Part shown: piece after piece, positions 27,363-36,445 of the stretch
Numbering within the stretch: the stretch's first letter is position 1
Layout: each line of letters starts with the position of its first letter
Assembly: GCA_037447335.1 (NCBI GenBank)
Contig: JBBIGV010000007.1
Coordinates: 1-64,000, forward strand
Direction of reading: 5' to 3'
DNA: 64,000 bases
From: JBBIGV01 sp037447335
GTDB taxonomy: Bacteria > Bacteroidota > Ignavibacteria > Ignavibacteriales > Ignavibacteriaceae
The notes under the pieces: generated by a model
Database searches by the model: none
Told to the model about the DNA's origin: nothing
What the model saw: only the letters and a program-made list of their open reading frames with translations
Made by a program: the position numbers and the translations under genes

Positions 27363-28448
27363 ATGATTCATCAAAAACACTTTAAACTTTTACTAATTTT
27401 ACTTACAATAATAACCTGGTTCAATACACGGGCACAAACAGCTTTGGTTGAAATTCAGTTTACCGCAAGTGATGGTGTGGTTGGCAGTCAATTATTGAAA
27501 GCAGGATTAGACCCAACTGCAACCGATGGACTCGATACACATCTCGGCGAGGCAGAACTCCCGCCATTCCCTCCGCTTGGAGTATTTGAAGCCCGGTTTA
27601 TCCTGCCATCTTCAACCATTGGATCTCACGCTGATTATCGTCAGGGAGATAATACCATTGCATCTATTGGCGAAAAAGAACATGTAGTAAATTATCAGCT
27701 TAATTCCGGTTCAACAGGGTTCACGATCAATTACAATATGCCCACAGGTACCCAGCTCAGACTTCGTGATAATTTTGGAGGAGTTTTTTATGATATTGAT
27801 AATATATCCGGTGCCGGCAGCTATACTGTTACTAATTTAAGTTTAACCGCAATGTTGGTTACCATTAAATACATTGATCCGCCATTTCCGGTAGAACTTG
27901 TTTCTTTTACCGGGTTTGCTGAAGGTAACATAATTAAATTGAACTGGCGTACCGCTACAGAACTCAATAATTTTGGTTTTGATGTTGAACGAAAAAACCC
28001 GGAAGGCAGTTTTGAAAAGATAGGATTTGTGTCCGGCGCCGGTAACTCCAGTTCTCCGAAAAGTTATTGGTTTGAAGATAATTTAATCACAGTACCTGGA
28101 AGATATGAGTACCGGCTCAGGCAGAATGACTTTGACGGTAACTTTGACTACTCGAAAACAATTTATATTTTTATAAAATCACCTTCTTCTGCAAAACTCT
28201 ACAACAATTATCCAAATCCATTTAATCCTGTTACCAGAATAAAATTTGAGCTCTCGTCGGGTGAAAAAGTTAATATGAAATTATTTGACAGCGTTGGCAG
28301 GGAAATCATGCATCTGCTGAATGATTTTTTTGATGCAGGGTATCATTCCATTGAAATATCATTTCAGAATTTAGCTTCAGGATTATATTATCTGGTAATG
28401 CAGGCAGGTGAATTTACAGATTCGAAAAAGCTTGTTTATATAAAATAA
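27363..28448 (+). CDS. Secreted T9SS type A sorting domain protein
   Basis: About 361 residues from the ATG at 27363; a TTG three codons earlier is the other option. A signal peptide ends at ARAQT. The first half is a beta-sandwich module (DPTATDGLDTHLGEAELPPF and RLRDNFGGVFYDI) that recurs just before the sorting domain of the preceding gene. A middle region opens PVELVSFTGFAEGN and has TATELNNFGFDVERK, both common in cargo of this group. The T9SS domain starts near residue 283 (YNNYPNPFNPVTRIKFE) and ends SKKLVYIK. It lies 15 bases after the heparinase-like gene, so they are probably cotranscribed and coexported. Confidence 0.82.
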   Translation: MIHQKHFKLLLILLTIITWFNTRAQTALVEIQFTASDGVVGSQLLKAGLDPTATDGLDTHLGEAELPPFPPLGVFEARFILPSSTIGSHADYRQGDNTIASIGEKEHVVNYQLNSGSTGFTINYNMPTGTQLRLRDNFGGVFYDIDNISGAGSYTVTNLSLTAMLVTIKYIDPPFPVELVSFTGFAEGNIIKLNWRTATELNNFGFDVERKNPEGSFEKIGFVSGAGNSSSPKSYWFEDNLITVPGRYEYRLRQNDFDGNFDYSKTIYIFIKSPSSAKLYNNYPNPFNPVTRIKFELSSGEKVNMKLFDSVGREIMHLLNDFFDAGYHSIEISFQNLASGLYYLVMQAGEFTDSKKLVYIK

Positions 28449-28712
28449 GAAACATCCATTCTGGATCGGGATTCATTTTGGTAACTGAACAGTAATGATT
28501 CCGTAAAATGAAATTTAATTTTTCCCGTTAAATATAGTTTCAAAGAGATCTCTTTTTTTATCGCTTTCAGATCTAATACTTTCCTTCCTTTATTAACAAC
28601 ACTTCAAATTGGGAATTTCATTCAGAGACTTTCAAAATTAACCCCTAAATACTCTATTCCTTTATCTCCGGGATTTCACAAAAAAAAACTGAATTAAAGT
28701 AAAAGATTCTTC

Positions 28713-28744
28713 TTGACTTTCGACATCAAATTACCGTAATTTTG
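28713..28744 (+). promoter_or_regulatory. Promoter of the dcw (division and cell wall) cluster
   Basis: TTG at 28713-28715 (within CTTGACT) and TAATTTTG at 28737-28744, 21 bases apart. The second is an exact TAnnTTTG -7 box of the Bacteroidota type. Transcription should begin near 28751, which leaves a leader of about 45 bases to the TTG start of mraZ. The first MraZ operator repeat overlaps the end of the -7 box. Confidence 0.65.
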
Positions 28745-28767
28745 GGGTGAAGTGGGGAATTATGGTG
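28743..28767 (+). promoter_or_regulatory. MraZ operator: three TGGGG-like repeats at 10-bp spacing
   Basis: TGGGG at 28743-28747, TGGGG at 28753-28757 and TGGTG at 28763-28767, each separated by five bases. MraZ of E. coli binds three TGGGN direct repeats with five-base spacers in its own promoter, so this is a close match. The site overlaps the -7 box and the start of transcription, where bound MraZ would block RNA polymerase and repress the whole cluster. Confidence 0.75.
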
Positions 28768-28796
28768 AAATAAAACTAGAAAAAGGAAGGTTTCGG

Positions 28797-29237
28797 TTGT
28801 TCAGAGGTCAGTTCATACATACTTTAGATTCAAAAGGCAGGCTTAGCATCCCGGCAAAACTGAGGAAGCATTTTTCTGATGCTGCCAACGATACTGTGGT
28901 TATGACTCAAGGCACAGAAACCTGTATTGATGTCTACCCGCATGATCATTGGCAGAAGTTTGAAGAAAACATGCGTAAGCTTAATCCGTTTGACCCCGAT
29001 GAAATGAAATTCATCAGAATGATTTCACAACATGCAACTGATGACAAACTTGACTCGCAGGCGAGGATACTGATACCCCAGCTATTGTTAGAACACGCCC
29101 GGATCGAAAAGGAGATTTTGATTCTTGGTGCGATGGAAAAAATCGAACTTTGGAATCCAGGAATTTTCAATGATTACCTTAAGCAGTCCCGCGAGACTTA
29201 CAGCGAAGTGGCTGCTAAAGTAATGGTTACACGATGA
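28797..29237 (+). CDS. mraZ: MraZ, transcriptional regulator of the division cluster
   Basis: 146 residues from the TTG at 28797, giving the standard N-terminus LFRGQFIHTLDSKGRLSIPA. An AAGGAAGG ribosome site sits just upstream. A longer frame from a GTG at 28752 would begin at the predicted transcription start and run through the operator, so I reject it. Two SpoVT/AbrB-like beta-alpha-beta halves are present, each with its DxxGR: DSKGRLSIP in the first and DSQARILIP in the second. The family forms a ring of eight or twelve and represses its own operon. Its stop overlaps the start of rsmH. Confidence 0.92.
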   Translation: MFRGQFIHTLDSKGRLSIPAKLRKHFSDAANDTVVMTQGTETCIDVYPHDHWQKFEENMRKLNPFDPDEMKFIRMISQHATDDKLDSQARILIPQLLLEHARIEKEILILGAMEKIELWNPGIFNDYLKQSRETYSEVAAKVMVTR

Positions 29238-30157
29238 ATGAACATCATACGCCGGTACTGTATGAGGAGAGCATTAGTTATCTGATTACAGACAAATCAG
29301 GCGTATACTTCGACGGCACGATTGGTTTTGGCGGACATGCGGAAGGAATACTAAAATTGCTCAATGACAGCGCTGTTTTAATAGGAACTGATGTTGATGT
29401 GAATGCCTTCGATCATTCAAAAAAAAAATTCTCTTCTGATAAGAGAGTTAAACCATACAACTTTAATTTTTCTCAGATCGATATAATTGCCAAGATTGAA
29501 TCGATCCCGTTCTTTACAGGAGTGTTTGCCGATCTGGGTGTTTCCTCTTTTCAACTAGATAACCCTGCTGCAGGATTTACCTTCAGATCGGATTCTATAC
29601 TGGATTTGAGATTGGATAAGTCAAAAACAATCAATGCCGCTGATGTTATCAATTCTTTTTCGGCTGATGATCTTGCTGATTTGATTTTTCAGTATGGTGA
29701 AGAAAAAAATTCCAGGCGGATTGCAAAAAAAATTGTTGAGCGCAGAGCCTCTAAAAGAATTGAATCCACCATTGACCTGGGTAGAATAATCGAAGATATT
29801 ACTTCACCCAGATATTTGAATAAGACATTATCCAGAGTTTTTCAGGCTCTCAGAATTTATGTAAATGATGAACTCGGTACACTTAAATTATTCCTTTCAA
29901 AGAGTGTTGAACTTCTCAAAACAGGTGGAAGAATTGTAATTCTCACTTATCACTCTCTTGAAGACAGGATAGTTAAAGAGTTCTTTAAGTATGAAAATAT
30001 TTCGTGCATTTGTCCGAAAGATTTACCCGATTGTAATTGCGAAAAGCAGAAGCGTCTGAAAATTTTGACCAGAAAGCCGGTCACGCCTTCTGCCAGTGAA
30101 ATTAAATTAAATAAAAGAGCACGGAGCGCAAAACTTAGAGCTGCAGAGCGACTATGA
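29234..30157 (+). CDS. rsmH: 16S rRNA (cytosine(1402)-N4)-methyltransferase
   Basis: Methylates N4 of C1402 in the decoding centre of 16S rRNA using SAM. 307 residues. It opens HHTPVLYEES and shows the SAM motif DGTIGFGGHAEGIL, the GTDVDVNAFD strand, ADLGVSSFQLDNPAAGFTFR, and the substrate region FQALRIYVNDELGTL and LTYHSLEDRIVKEFF. All are family hallmarks and the length is right. The start codon overlaps the stop of mraZ by four bases (ATGA), as does ftsL with this gene. Confidence 0.97.
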   Translation: MNEHHTPVLYEESISYLITDKSGVYFDGTIGFGGHAEGILKLLNDSAVLIGTDVDVNAFDHSKKKFSSDKRVKPYNFNFSQIDIIAKIESIPFFTGVFADLGVSSFQLDNPAAGFTFRSDSILDLRLDKSKTINAADVINSFSADDLADLIFQYGEEKNSRRIAKKIVERRASKRIESTIDLGRIIEDITSPRYLNKTLSRVFQALRIYVNDELGTLKLFLSKSVELLKTGGRIVILTYHSLEDRIVKEFFKYENISCICPKDLPDCNCEKQKRLKILTRKPVTPSASEIKLNKRARSAKLRAAERL

Positions 30158-30486
30158 AAAAAGGTTCAAAACCATATTTAGTAATTGCAATTTTCATCAT
30201 TATCTCATTGGTTGGACTTGCACTTGTTTATGTCGCTTTAAAACGCGAGTGCGATTGGCTGGTAAAAGCAAAATTCGAGGCATCTAAAAAACTTGATCTT
30301 CAAAAAAACAGGAGCGTGTCTCTTAAAGCACAGTTTCAATTATTAACAGCAGAAGAAAGAATTGTATCCATCGCTGAATCAGAGCTTGGAATGATAAAGA
30401 ACCCTGGCAGCATATATACTATTATTGTTGAAAAAAACAGGATCAACGCAATAAACAAAAAGCTGAGTGATACCTATGGTAATTAA
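30154..30486 (+). CDS. ftsL: FtsL-like cell division protein
   Basis: 110 residues with one membrane helix (about 8-28) and a short periplasmic coiled-coil tail (RECDWLVKAKFEASKKLDLQ and on), the layout of FtsL/DivIC-type divisome proteins. Sequence is poorly conserved in this family, so the call rests on size, topology and place between rsmH and ftsI. It is expected to bridge FtsQ/FtsB and the FtsW-FtsI synthase pair. The start overlaps the rsmH stop and the end overlaps the ftsI start. Confidence 0.8.
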   Translation: MKKGSKPYLVIAIFIIISLVGLALVYVALKRECDWLVKAKFEASKKLDLQKNRSVSLKAQFQLLTAEERIVSIAESELGMIKNPGSIYTIIVEKNRINAINKKLSDTYGN

Positions 30487-32464
30487 CAGAACTTTATTTC
30501 TTATCGTTACAATTTTTATCGTATTCCTTTTGCTGATCGCACGGCTTATAGATATTCAGGTTGTTAAAAGTGAAGAATACAAATACTTTGCACAAAAACA
30601 GCAAACCAGGCTTGAAAAGATAAGCCCTGAAAGAGGACTGATCTATGATCGTGATAATACTTTGCTGGTATATAACAGGAACGATGTTTCTTTTTTTCTT
30701 GATCTTCGTATGGCAACCAAAGCTGATAAAGAAAAGATTGCCGAAAAATTTTCAGAAGTCTTCGGCAAAAGTAAAGAGCATTATTTTAAATTAATGAATG
30801 ATACCGGTAAAACGATCTGTATTGAACGTAAAGCACCTGCTAATAAAGCTTTTGAGTTAGCCGGCTTCAAAGCTAACGGTTTATTCTCAACAGATGATCC
30901 AACCCGTCTTTATCAGTATGAACACCTCGCCGGTCACCTCCTCGGTTATCTCAATTCGGAATATTCAGGTGTTGCCGGTATTGAGAGATCTTTTGATCAG
31001 TACCTCAGAGGTGAAGAAGGCGTAAGACTTGTTCAAAGAAATGCCGTTGGTGATATGATAACAATTGCCGAACAGGAAACACGGCAGGCAGTTCCAGGTT
31101 TTAATGTTCATCTGACCATAAATAAAACATACCAGACTATCCTTGAAGAAGAACTGAATAATGGCCTGGCAGTTTATGGCGGTACATCAGCAATCGGAAT
31201 TGTATTGGACCCGAATACAGGCGAAATTCTTGCGATTGCTAATTCTGGAGAATTTGATCCGAACCGGTTTTGGGAATGTTCAGATTTTATAAGACGGGAT
31301 AAATCAATTACTGATACCTATGAACCCGGTTCAACATTCAAAGGAATTACGCTTGCCGCTTTGCTTGATCAGAAACTTGGTGAAGAAGATGATCTGGTAT
31401 TTGCCGAGAACGGCAAATATAAATTCAAAAACGTATTCATATCCGATACAAAACAGCATCAATGGTTAACTTTAAAAACTGTGTTCGAGCAATCAAGTAA
31501 TATCGGAATGTCAAAGCTCGCACAGAAAATAAGTAATGATATTTTTTATAAATATTTACGGGCATTCGGATTTGGCAATTACACATCTTACGGGCTGCCG
31601 GGTGAAGCCAAAGGCTATTTGAAGAAACCGAACGAGTGGTCGGGTATTACAAAGGCTTTTCTTTCATTCGGCTATGAAATTTCTGTTACACCTTTGCAAA
31701 TGGCGCTTGCTTACAGCGCTATTATAAATGGCGGTATTCTTTATAAACCGCAAATCGTAAAAAGATTAAGCCGTAAAAACGGAAGCGATGAAATCACTTT
31801 TGAACCAAAGGAAATCAGAAGGGTAATTTCAACAACAACTTCAGAAAGAATGCAAAAGCTGCTCTCGGGAGTTGTTGAAAACGGTACCGGTAAAAATGCA
31901 GCCACGGGTATAGTTACGGTCGGAGGTAAAACCGGCACTTCACAAAAATTAATTGGCGGTAATTATTCTAAAGCTGAATATAACTCTTCATTCATTGGAT
32001 ATTTCCCAGCTGATAAACCGCGCGTATTGTGTTTTGTGTTAGTGAATTCACCAACTATTGGCAGGTATGGCAGCCTTGTAGCCGCACCGATATTCAGGAA
32101 GATCACAGAGAGAATAGTAAATACAAACCCGGGATACTTCAGACACGATCCTGAAATTGAACAAGGTATTTATAGTAAAGATGTTAACCTTGTTTTTTCC
32201 AAAGATGATGAAGCAAATGTACAGGGAAACATAAAACAGGCAGTCAAACACGATAGTTTTACAACCAATAAAATGCCCGATTTGAAAAATCATTCATTGA
32301 GAGATGCGATTGTTTTACTTACAAGGCTCGGTATCAAATACAGTGTAACAGGTTCGGGAAAAGTTTTCAGTCAAAGCATTCCTCCCGGGTCAAAGATAAA
32401 ACCGGGAATGGTTTGTAAGTTAGAATGTAAAGAATTAGTTGTAACTGAGGCGGCAGTATACTGA
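30476..32464 (+). CDS. ftsI: Penicillin-binding protein FtsI (PBP3), septal transpeptidase, with one PASTA domain
   Basis: 662 residues from the ATG at 30476 (a GTG nine bases earlier is possible). An N-terminal membrane helix (about 3-25) and a dimerisation domain with RGLIYDRDN precede the transpeptidase domain. The active site shows S286-T-F-K289, SSN at 340-342, and KTGT at 485-488. A PASTA domain fills about 598-662 (KMPDLKNHSLRDAIVLL). PASTA on the division PBP is usual in Gram-positives and also seen in Bacteroidota/Chlorobi, not in E. coli FtsI. It cross-links septal peptidoglycan with FtsW. It overlaps ftsL and murE. Confidence 0.95.
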   Translation: MVINRTLFLIVTIFIVFLLLIARLIDIQVVKSEEYKYFAQKQQTRLEKISPERGLIYDRDNTLLVYNRNDVSFFLDLRMATKADKEKIAEKFSEVFGKSKEHYFKLMNDTGKTICIERKAPANKAFELAGFKANGLFSTDDPTRLYQYEHLAGHLLGYLNSEYSGVAGIERSFDQYLRGEEGVRLVQRNAVGDMITIAEQETRQAVPGFNVHLTINKTYQTILEEELNNGLAVYGGTSAIGIVLDPNTGEILAIANSGEFDPNRFWECSDFIRRDKSITDTYEPGSTFKGITLAALLDQKLGEEDDLVFAENGKYKFKNVFISDTKQHQWLTLKTVFEQSSNIGMSKLAQKISNDIFYKYLRAFGFGNYTSYGLPGEAKGYLKKPNEWSGITKAFLSFGYEISVTPLQMALAYSAIINGGILYKPQIVKRLSRKNGSDEITFEPKEIRRVISTTTSERMQKLLSGVVENGTGKNAATGIVTVGGKTGTSQKLIGGNYSKAEYNSSFIGYFPADKPRVLCFVLVNSPTIGRYGSLVAAPIFRKITERIVNTNPGYFRHDPEIEQGIYSKDVNLVFSKDDEANVQGNIKQAVKHDSFTTNKMPDLKNHSLRDAIVLLTRLGIKYSVTGSGKVFSQSIPPGSKIKPGMVCKLECKELVVTEAAVY

Positions 32465-33933
32465 TGGAATTAACATCTTTGCTAAACAGTGTTAATGTTG
32501 TGCAGGTTATAGGCGAGGTTCAGCGAAAGGATGTTGCCGCAATTGTTTATGATTCAAGAAAGGTAATTAAAAATTCGGTTTTTGTTGCAATAAAAGGATT
32601 AAATACCGACGGTCACAAATATATTCTTGAAGCAATAAATAAAGGAGCAATTGCTGTTGTAGTCGAAGATAATTCTGCAGTACCGGATGAGGTTTTCATT
32701 CACCGTGTTACTGCAAAAATCCTGGTTAAAAACAGCAGAATAGCATTAGCAGAGTTATCAAATGCATTTTATAAAGAGCCGTCAAAAAAAATTAAACTGA
32801 TAGGAATAACAGGAACTAACGGAAAGACAACAACAACTTATTTACTTAAATCAATTTTTGAAACTGCCGGAGAGATGGTCGGTTTAATCGGCACAATTGC
32901 TAATTTCATTGGAGACACAGAGCTGAAGTCATTGCTTACAACACCGGAATCAAATGACCTTAATGCATTATTACTCGACATGCATACACAGGGATGTTCA
33001 TACGCCGTAATGGAAGTTTCTTCACACTCGCTTGTATTAGACAGAGTATATAAACTGAACTTTAGTGCAGGAATCTTTACCAATCTGACTCCCGACCACC
33101 TTGATTTTCATCAAACCTTTGAAAACTATCGCGATGCGAAGAAAATTCTATTCGATTCTTTAAGCAGGGGATCTTTTTGCATTAGTAACTCAGATGACAC
33201 GAACGCTGCCTATCTTATTAAGGACACTCAGGCTAAGAAATGTTCATTCGGAACAACTGATATTTCAGATTTCCGTATATCGAATATACAGTTTGATTTG
33301 AACGGAACGAGATTCGATGTTCACCACGATGGAGAGCTGTATTCGCTGCAGACTTCACTTGTGGGAGGCTTTAACGCATACAATGCTTCGGCAGCGTTTT
33401 GCACATCTGTTTTATTCGGTATCAGTCCGTCAATAGCAATTAAAGGTATTGCGGAAGCGAAACAGGTTCCCGGCAGGTTTGAGATTTTAGGTAAAGGACA
33501 GAAAAAAGTTATTGTTGATTACTCTCATACTGCAGACGGACTTGAGAAAACTTTACAGGCAATTTTACAAATTGTTAAGGATGATCGCCGGGTTATAACT
33601 GTATTCGGATGCGGCGGCAACCGCGACAGGTCAAAGCGCCCCCTGATGGGAAGAATAGCTTCGGAATATAGTTCTTTGGCAATAATAACATCCGATAATC
33701 CACGCGACGAAGATCCGTTTGATATAATAAAAGAAATTCAGAACGGTATTTCAAAAACCAATTTTAAAGTGATTGAGAACAGAGAAGAAGCAATTACATA
33801 CGCAATTAAAAACTCTCCGCTGGATGCAGTTATCTTAATTGCAGGTAAAGGTCACGAAAATTACCAGGAAATAAAAAGTGTAAAGTATCATTTCTCCGAT
33901 AAAGAGGTTGCAGAAAGGAACCTGAACTCATGA
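32464..33933 (+). CDS. murE: UDP-MurNAc-tripeptide synthetase, meso-DAP adding
   Basis: Adds the third amino acid to UDP-MurNAc-L-Ala-D-Glu using ATP. 489 residues in three domains. The P-loop is GTNGKTTTTYLL beginning at residue 117, the central domain has TPDHLDFHQTFENY, and the C-terminal domain has FGCGGNRDRSKRPLMG. The substrate-choice motif DNPR is at 411-414 (SDNPRDEDP), which marks meso-diaminopimelate rather than lysine, so the peptidoglycan is of the usual Gram-negative DAP type. The start codon overlaps the ftsI stop by one base, and murF starts inside its end. Confidence 0.97.
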   Translation: MELTSLLNSVNVVQVIGEVQRKDVAAIVYDSRKVIKNSVFVAIKGLNTDGHKYILEAINKGAIAVVVEDNSAVPDEVFIHRVTAKILVKNSRIALAELSNAFYKEPSKKIKLIGITGTNGKTTTTYLLKSIFETAGEMVGLIGTIANFIGDTELKSLLTTPESNDLNALLLDMHTQGCSYAVMEVSSHSLVLDRVYKLNFSAGIFTNLTPDHLDFHQTFENYRDAKKILFDSLSRGSFCISNSDDTNAAYLIKDTQAKKCSFGTTDISDFRISNIQFDLNGTRFDVHHDGELYSLQTSLVGGFNAYNASAAFCTSVLFGISPSIAIKGIAEAKQVPGRFEILGKGQKKVIVDYSHTADGLEKTLQAILQIVKDDRRVITVFGCGGNRDRSKRPLMGRIASEYSSLAIITSDNPRDEDPFDIIKEIQNGISKTNFKVIENREEAITYAIKNSPLDAVILIAGKGHENYQEIKSVKYHFSDKEVAERNLNS

Positions 33934-35336
33934 AAAAAATCGTTCTTACACTTGCCGATATTTTTAATCTTCCGGATGCCGTTATATATAACCCGGATGA
34001 TTTTCAACCGATAAGCAAAGTTTTTATTGATTCACGATTAGTAACAAAAGGTTCTTTATTTATTGCGATAAAAGGAAACAGGTTTGATGGTCACAATTTT
34101 GTAAATGAAGCCGCAGCTAAAGGAGCGCGTGCTGTGGTGATACATCAAACAAAACTTAAAAATTTTGACAATCTGAATTGTGTAATTATAACAGTGCCGG
34201 ATACCACCTTAGCGCTTGGACACATTGCGTCTGTGTGGAGAAGCAAACTAAAGGCATCAATTATAGCGATAACTGGAAGTGCAGGTAAAACAACAACAAA
34301 GGAAATTCTGGCAACATTATTAAATGAAAAATTTCTTGTGAATAAAACTATTTCAAATAATAACAATCACATTGGCGTACCGTTAACTATACTATCAACT
34401 GAAGCCAGTAATCAAATGCTTGTTGCAGAATTAGGTACCAATCACTTCGGAGAAATTCCCTATACCGCCAGAATAATTAATCCTGATTATGCTCTTATAA
34501 CAAACATTGGCAGTTCACATCTTGAATTTCTTAAAAATAAAAAAGGCGTTTTGAAAGAAGAATCAGCAATATTCAAATATGCTATAAAAAATAAAGGAAC
34601 TTTAATTATTAATAATGATGATCCGCTTCTCCGTAATTATGAGTTGAATTACAAACGAAGAATAACTTTCGGATTTGATAAACCATCCGATATTAACGGA
34701 AAAATCAAAAAATATGATTTACTGGGAAGACCTGAAATTGAAATACGGTTCAAAAACAAAAAGATCAGAACAATATTACCTGTACCGGGCAGGCAAAGCG
34801 CTTTAAGCTACCTTGCGGCTGTTTCAGTTGCTTTAAAGGTCGGAGTGAATAAGAAAGAATTATTAGCAGGCACTGCCAAACTTCAAACACCAGCGAACAG
34901 ATTGTCCGTTATTGAATACAAGACCTCGATCATAATTGATGATACATATAATGCAAACCCTGATTCGATGATTGCTGCATTTGATCTTTTGAACAAAATT
35001 AAAAAGCATAAAATTAAAACTGTTGTTCTTGGTGATATGTTTGAATTGGGTGAAAAAACAATTCGGCTTCATAAGAAACTTTCAGCCCCCTTAATTAAAA
35101 ATAAGATTGACGAAGTATACCTGATCGGCGAATATATGCTGCACCTTGCCAAAGAACTTAAGAATAAAAACATAGCTGTAAAACATTTTGCCTCCAGGGA
35201 AAAATTAAGTGTCTTTCTTCAACAGTTTGATCCGGCTGGTAAAGTGATACTGTTTAAGGGTTCACGCGGAATGAAGATGGAAGAATTTTTAAATGTTGTA
35301 AAACAAAAAGTTGAAGCTAATCAAAAGGAAGTTTAA
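33930..35336 (+). CDS. murF: UDP-MurNAc-tripeptide:D-Ala-D-Ala ligase
   Basis: Adds D-Ala-D-Ala to complete the pentapeptide precursor. 468 residues. The ATP site GSAGKTTTKE starts at residue 116 and is followed by NNNNHIGVPLTIL, the MurF-type asparagine run. AELGTNHFGEI and later IIDDTYNANPDSMIAAF and LGDMFELGE are all diagnostic of MurF. It sits between murE and mraY with overlaps on both sides. The D-Ala-D-Ala ligase gene ddl that supplies the substrate is not in this cluster. Confidence 0.96.
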   Translation: MKKIVLTLADIFNLPDAVIYNPDDFQPISKVFIDSRLVTKGSLFIAIKGNRFDGHNFVNEAAAKGARAVVIHQTKLKNFDNLNCVIITVPDTTLALGHIASVWRSKLKASIIAITGSAGKTTTKEILATLLNEKFLVNKTISNNNNHIGVPLTILSTEASNQMLVAELGTNHFGEIPYTARIINPDYALITNIGSSHLEFLKNKKGVLKEESAIFKYAIKNKGTLIINNDDPLLRNYELNYKRRITFGFDKPSDINGKIKKYDLLGRPEIEIRFKNKKIRTILPVPGRQSALSYLAAVSVALKVGVNKKELLAGTAKLQTPANRLSVIEYKTSIIIDDTYNANPDSMIAAFDLLNKIKKHKIKTVVLGDMFELGEKTIRLHKKLSAPLIKNKIDEVYLIGEYMLHLAKELKNKNIAVKHFASREKLSVFLQQFDPAGKVILFKGSRGMKMEEFLNVVKQKVEANQKEV

Positions 35337-36445
35337 TGTTATACTACTTTTTCGATTACATAAACAGAGTGTTTAATCCGCCGGGATTTGATATCTTCCG
35401 CTTCCTCACATTCCGGTCCGCAATTGCTGCCATTACAGCATTATTTCTCTCTTTTTATTTGGGACCAAAGGTGATTAAAATTCTTCAAAGGAAACAGATT
35501 GGCGAAGAAAAAAAAATTGACGGACCCAAATCTCATTGGTCTAAAGCCGGTACGCCAACGATGGGCGGGCTGATAGTAATTTTTTCTGTCGTGATCCCCG
35601 TGTTACTTTGGGGCGATATCAAAAGTATTTATATAATCCTTATTCTTTCCGGAACAGTATGGTTAAGCGCTGTCGGTTTTCTTGATGATTATCTGAAAGT
35701 AATTAAAAAATTTCCAAACGGACTAATTGCCAGGTACAAGCTGCTTGGTCAGGTAACATTAGGATTATTAGTAGGCGGCGTCATTTACTTTTCACCACAG
35801 TTCGAAGGGATCAGCACGTTAACTACCGTACCATTTCTGAAAAATGTAAACCTTGATCTTTCATACTTATATATACCCTCAGTGGTTTTTATCGTAACAG
35901 CAACATCAAATGCAGTTAACCTTACCGATGGACTGGATGGTTTGGCAATTGGTGTAACAACAATAGTTATGCTTGCATTGGCAATTATAAGCTATGTAAG
36001 CGGTAATGCAATTTACTCTAACTATCTCAATATAATTCACCTTCCCGGTTCGGGTGAGTTGACGGTGTTTATTGCTGCTTTAGTCGGCGCTTCGCTGGGA
36101 TTTTTATGGTTCAATTCTTACCCGGCGCAAATTTTTATGGGTGATACAGGCTCGCTTGCTATCGGCGGCGCTTTTGGAATTATGTGTGTACTGGTAAAAA
36201 AAGAATTACTTATTCCGATTCTTGGCGGAATATTTTTTATGGAAACGCTGTCGGTTATAATCCAGCGTTTATACTTCAAATACACAAAGAAAAAATATGG
36301 TGAGGGCAGAAGAATTTTTAAGATGGCGCCAATTCATCATCACTTTGAAATGCTTGGCTGGCCCGAACCCAAAATAGTGATGCGATTTTACATCTTAGCA
36401 ATAATTCTTGCAATTATAAGTTTAACTTCTTTCAAGGTAAGGTAA
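35336..36445 (+). CDS. mraY: Phospho-MurNAc-pentapeptide translocase
   Basis: Inner-membrane enzyme that moves phospho-MurNAc-pentapeptide to undecaprenyl phosphate and so makes lipid I. 369 residues with ten helices. The cytoplasmic loops carry the active-site motifs: GTPTMGGLIV, FLDDYLKVIKK, NLTDGLDGLAIG, IFMGDTGSLAIGG and the histidine loop APIHHHFEMLGW. All catalytic Asp and His residues are present and the length is standard. The start overlaps the murF stop, and murD overlaps its stop. Confidence 0.97.
   Translation: MLYYFFDYINRVFNPPGFDIFRFLTFRSAIAAITALFLSFYLGPKVIKILQRKQIGEEKKIDGPKSHWSKAGTPTMGGLIVIFSVVIPVLLWGDIKSIYIILILSGTVWLSAVGFLDDYLKVIKKFPNGLIARYKLLGQVTLGLLVGGVIYFSPQFEGISTLTTVPFLKNVNLDLSYLYIPSVVFIVTATSNAVNLTDGLDGLAIGVTTIVMLALAIISYVSGNAIYSNYLNIIHLPGSGELTVFIAALVGASLGFLWFNSYPAQIFMGDTGSLAIGGAFGIMCVLVKKELLIPILGGIFFMETLSVIIQRLYFKYTKKKYGEGRRIFKMAPIHHHFEMLGWPEPKIVMRFYILAIILAIISLTSFKVR

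Larger units (their letters stand above)
28449..28796. other. Upstream region of the dcw cluster, 348 bp
   Basis: No gene is seen in the first 250 bases, which are AT-rich with stops in all frames. The last 85 bases hold the promoter, the MraZ operator and the mraZ ribosome site, listed separately. Confidence 0.6.

Noticed and set aside
28752..28796. Longer mraZ start at the GTG
   Set aside because: It overlaps the operator and lies at the predicted transcription start; the TTG at 28797 has a strong ribosome site and gives the family N-terminus.
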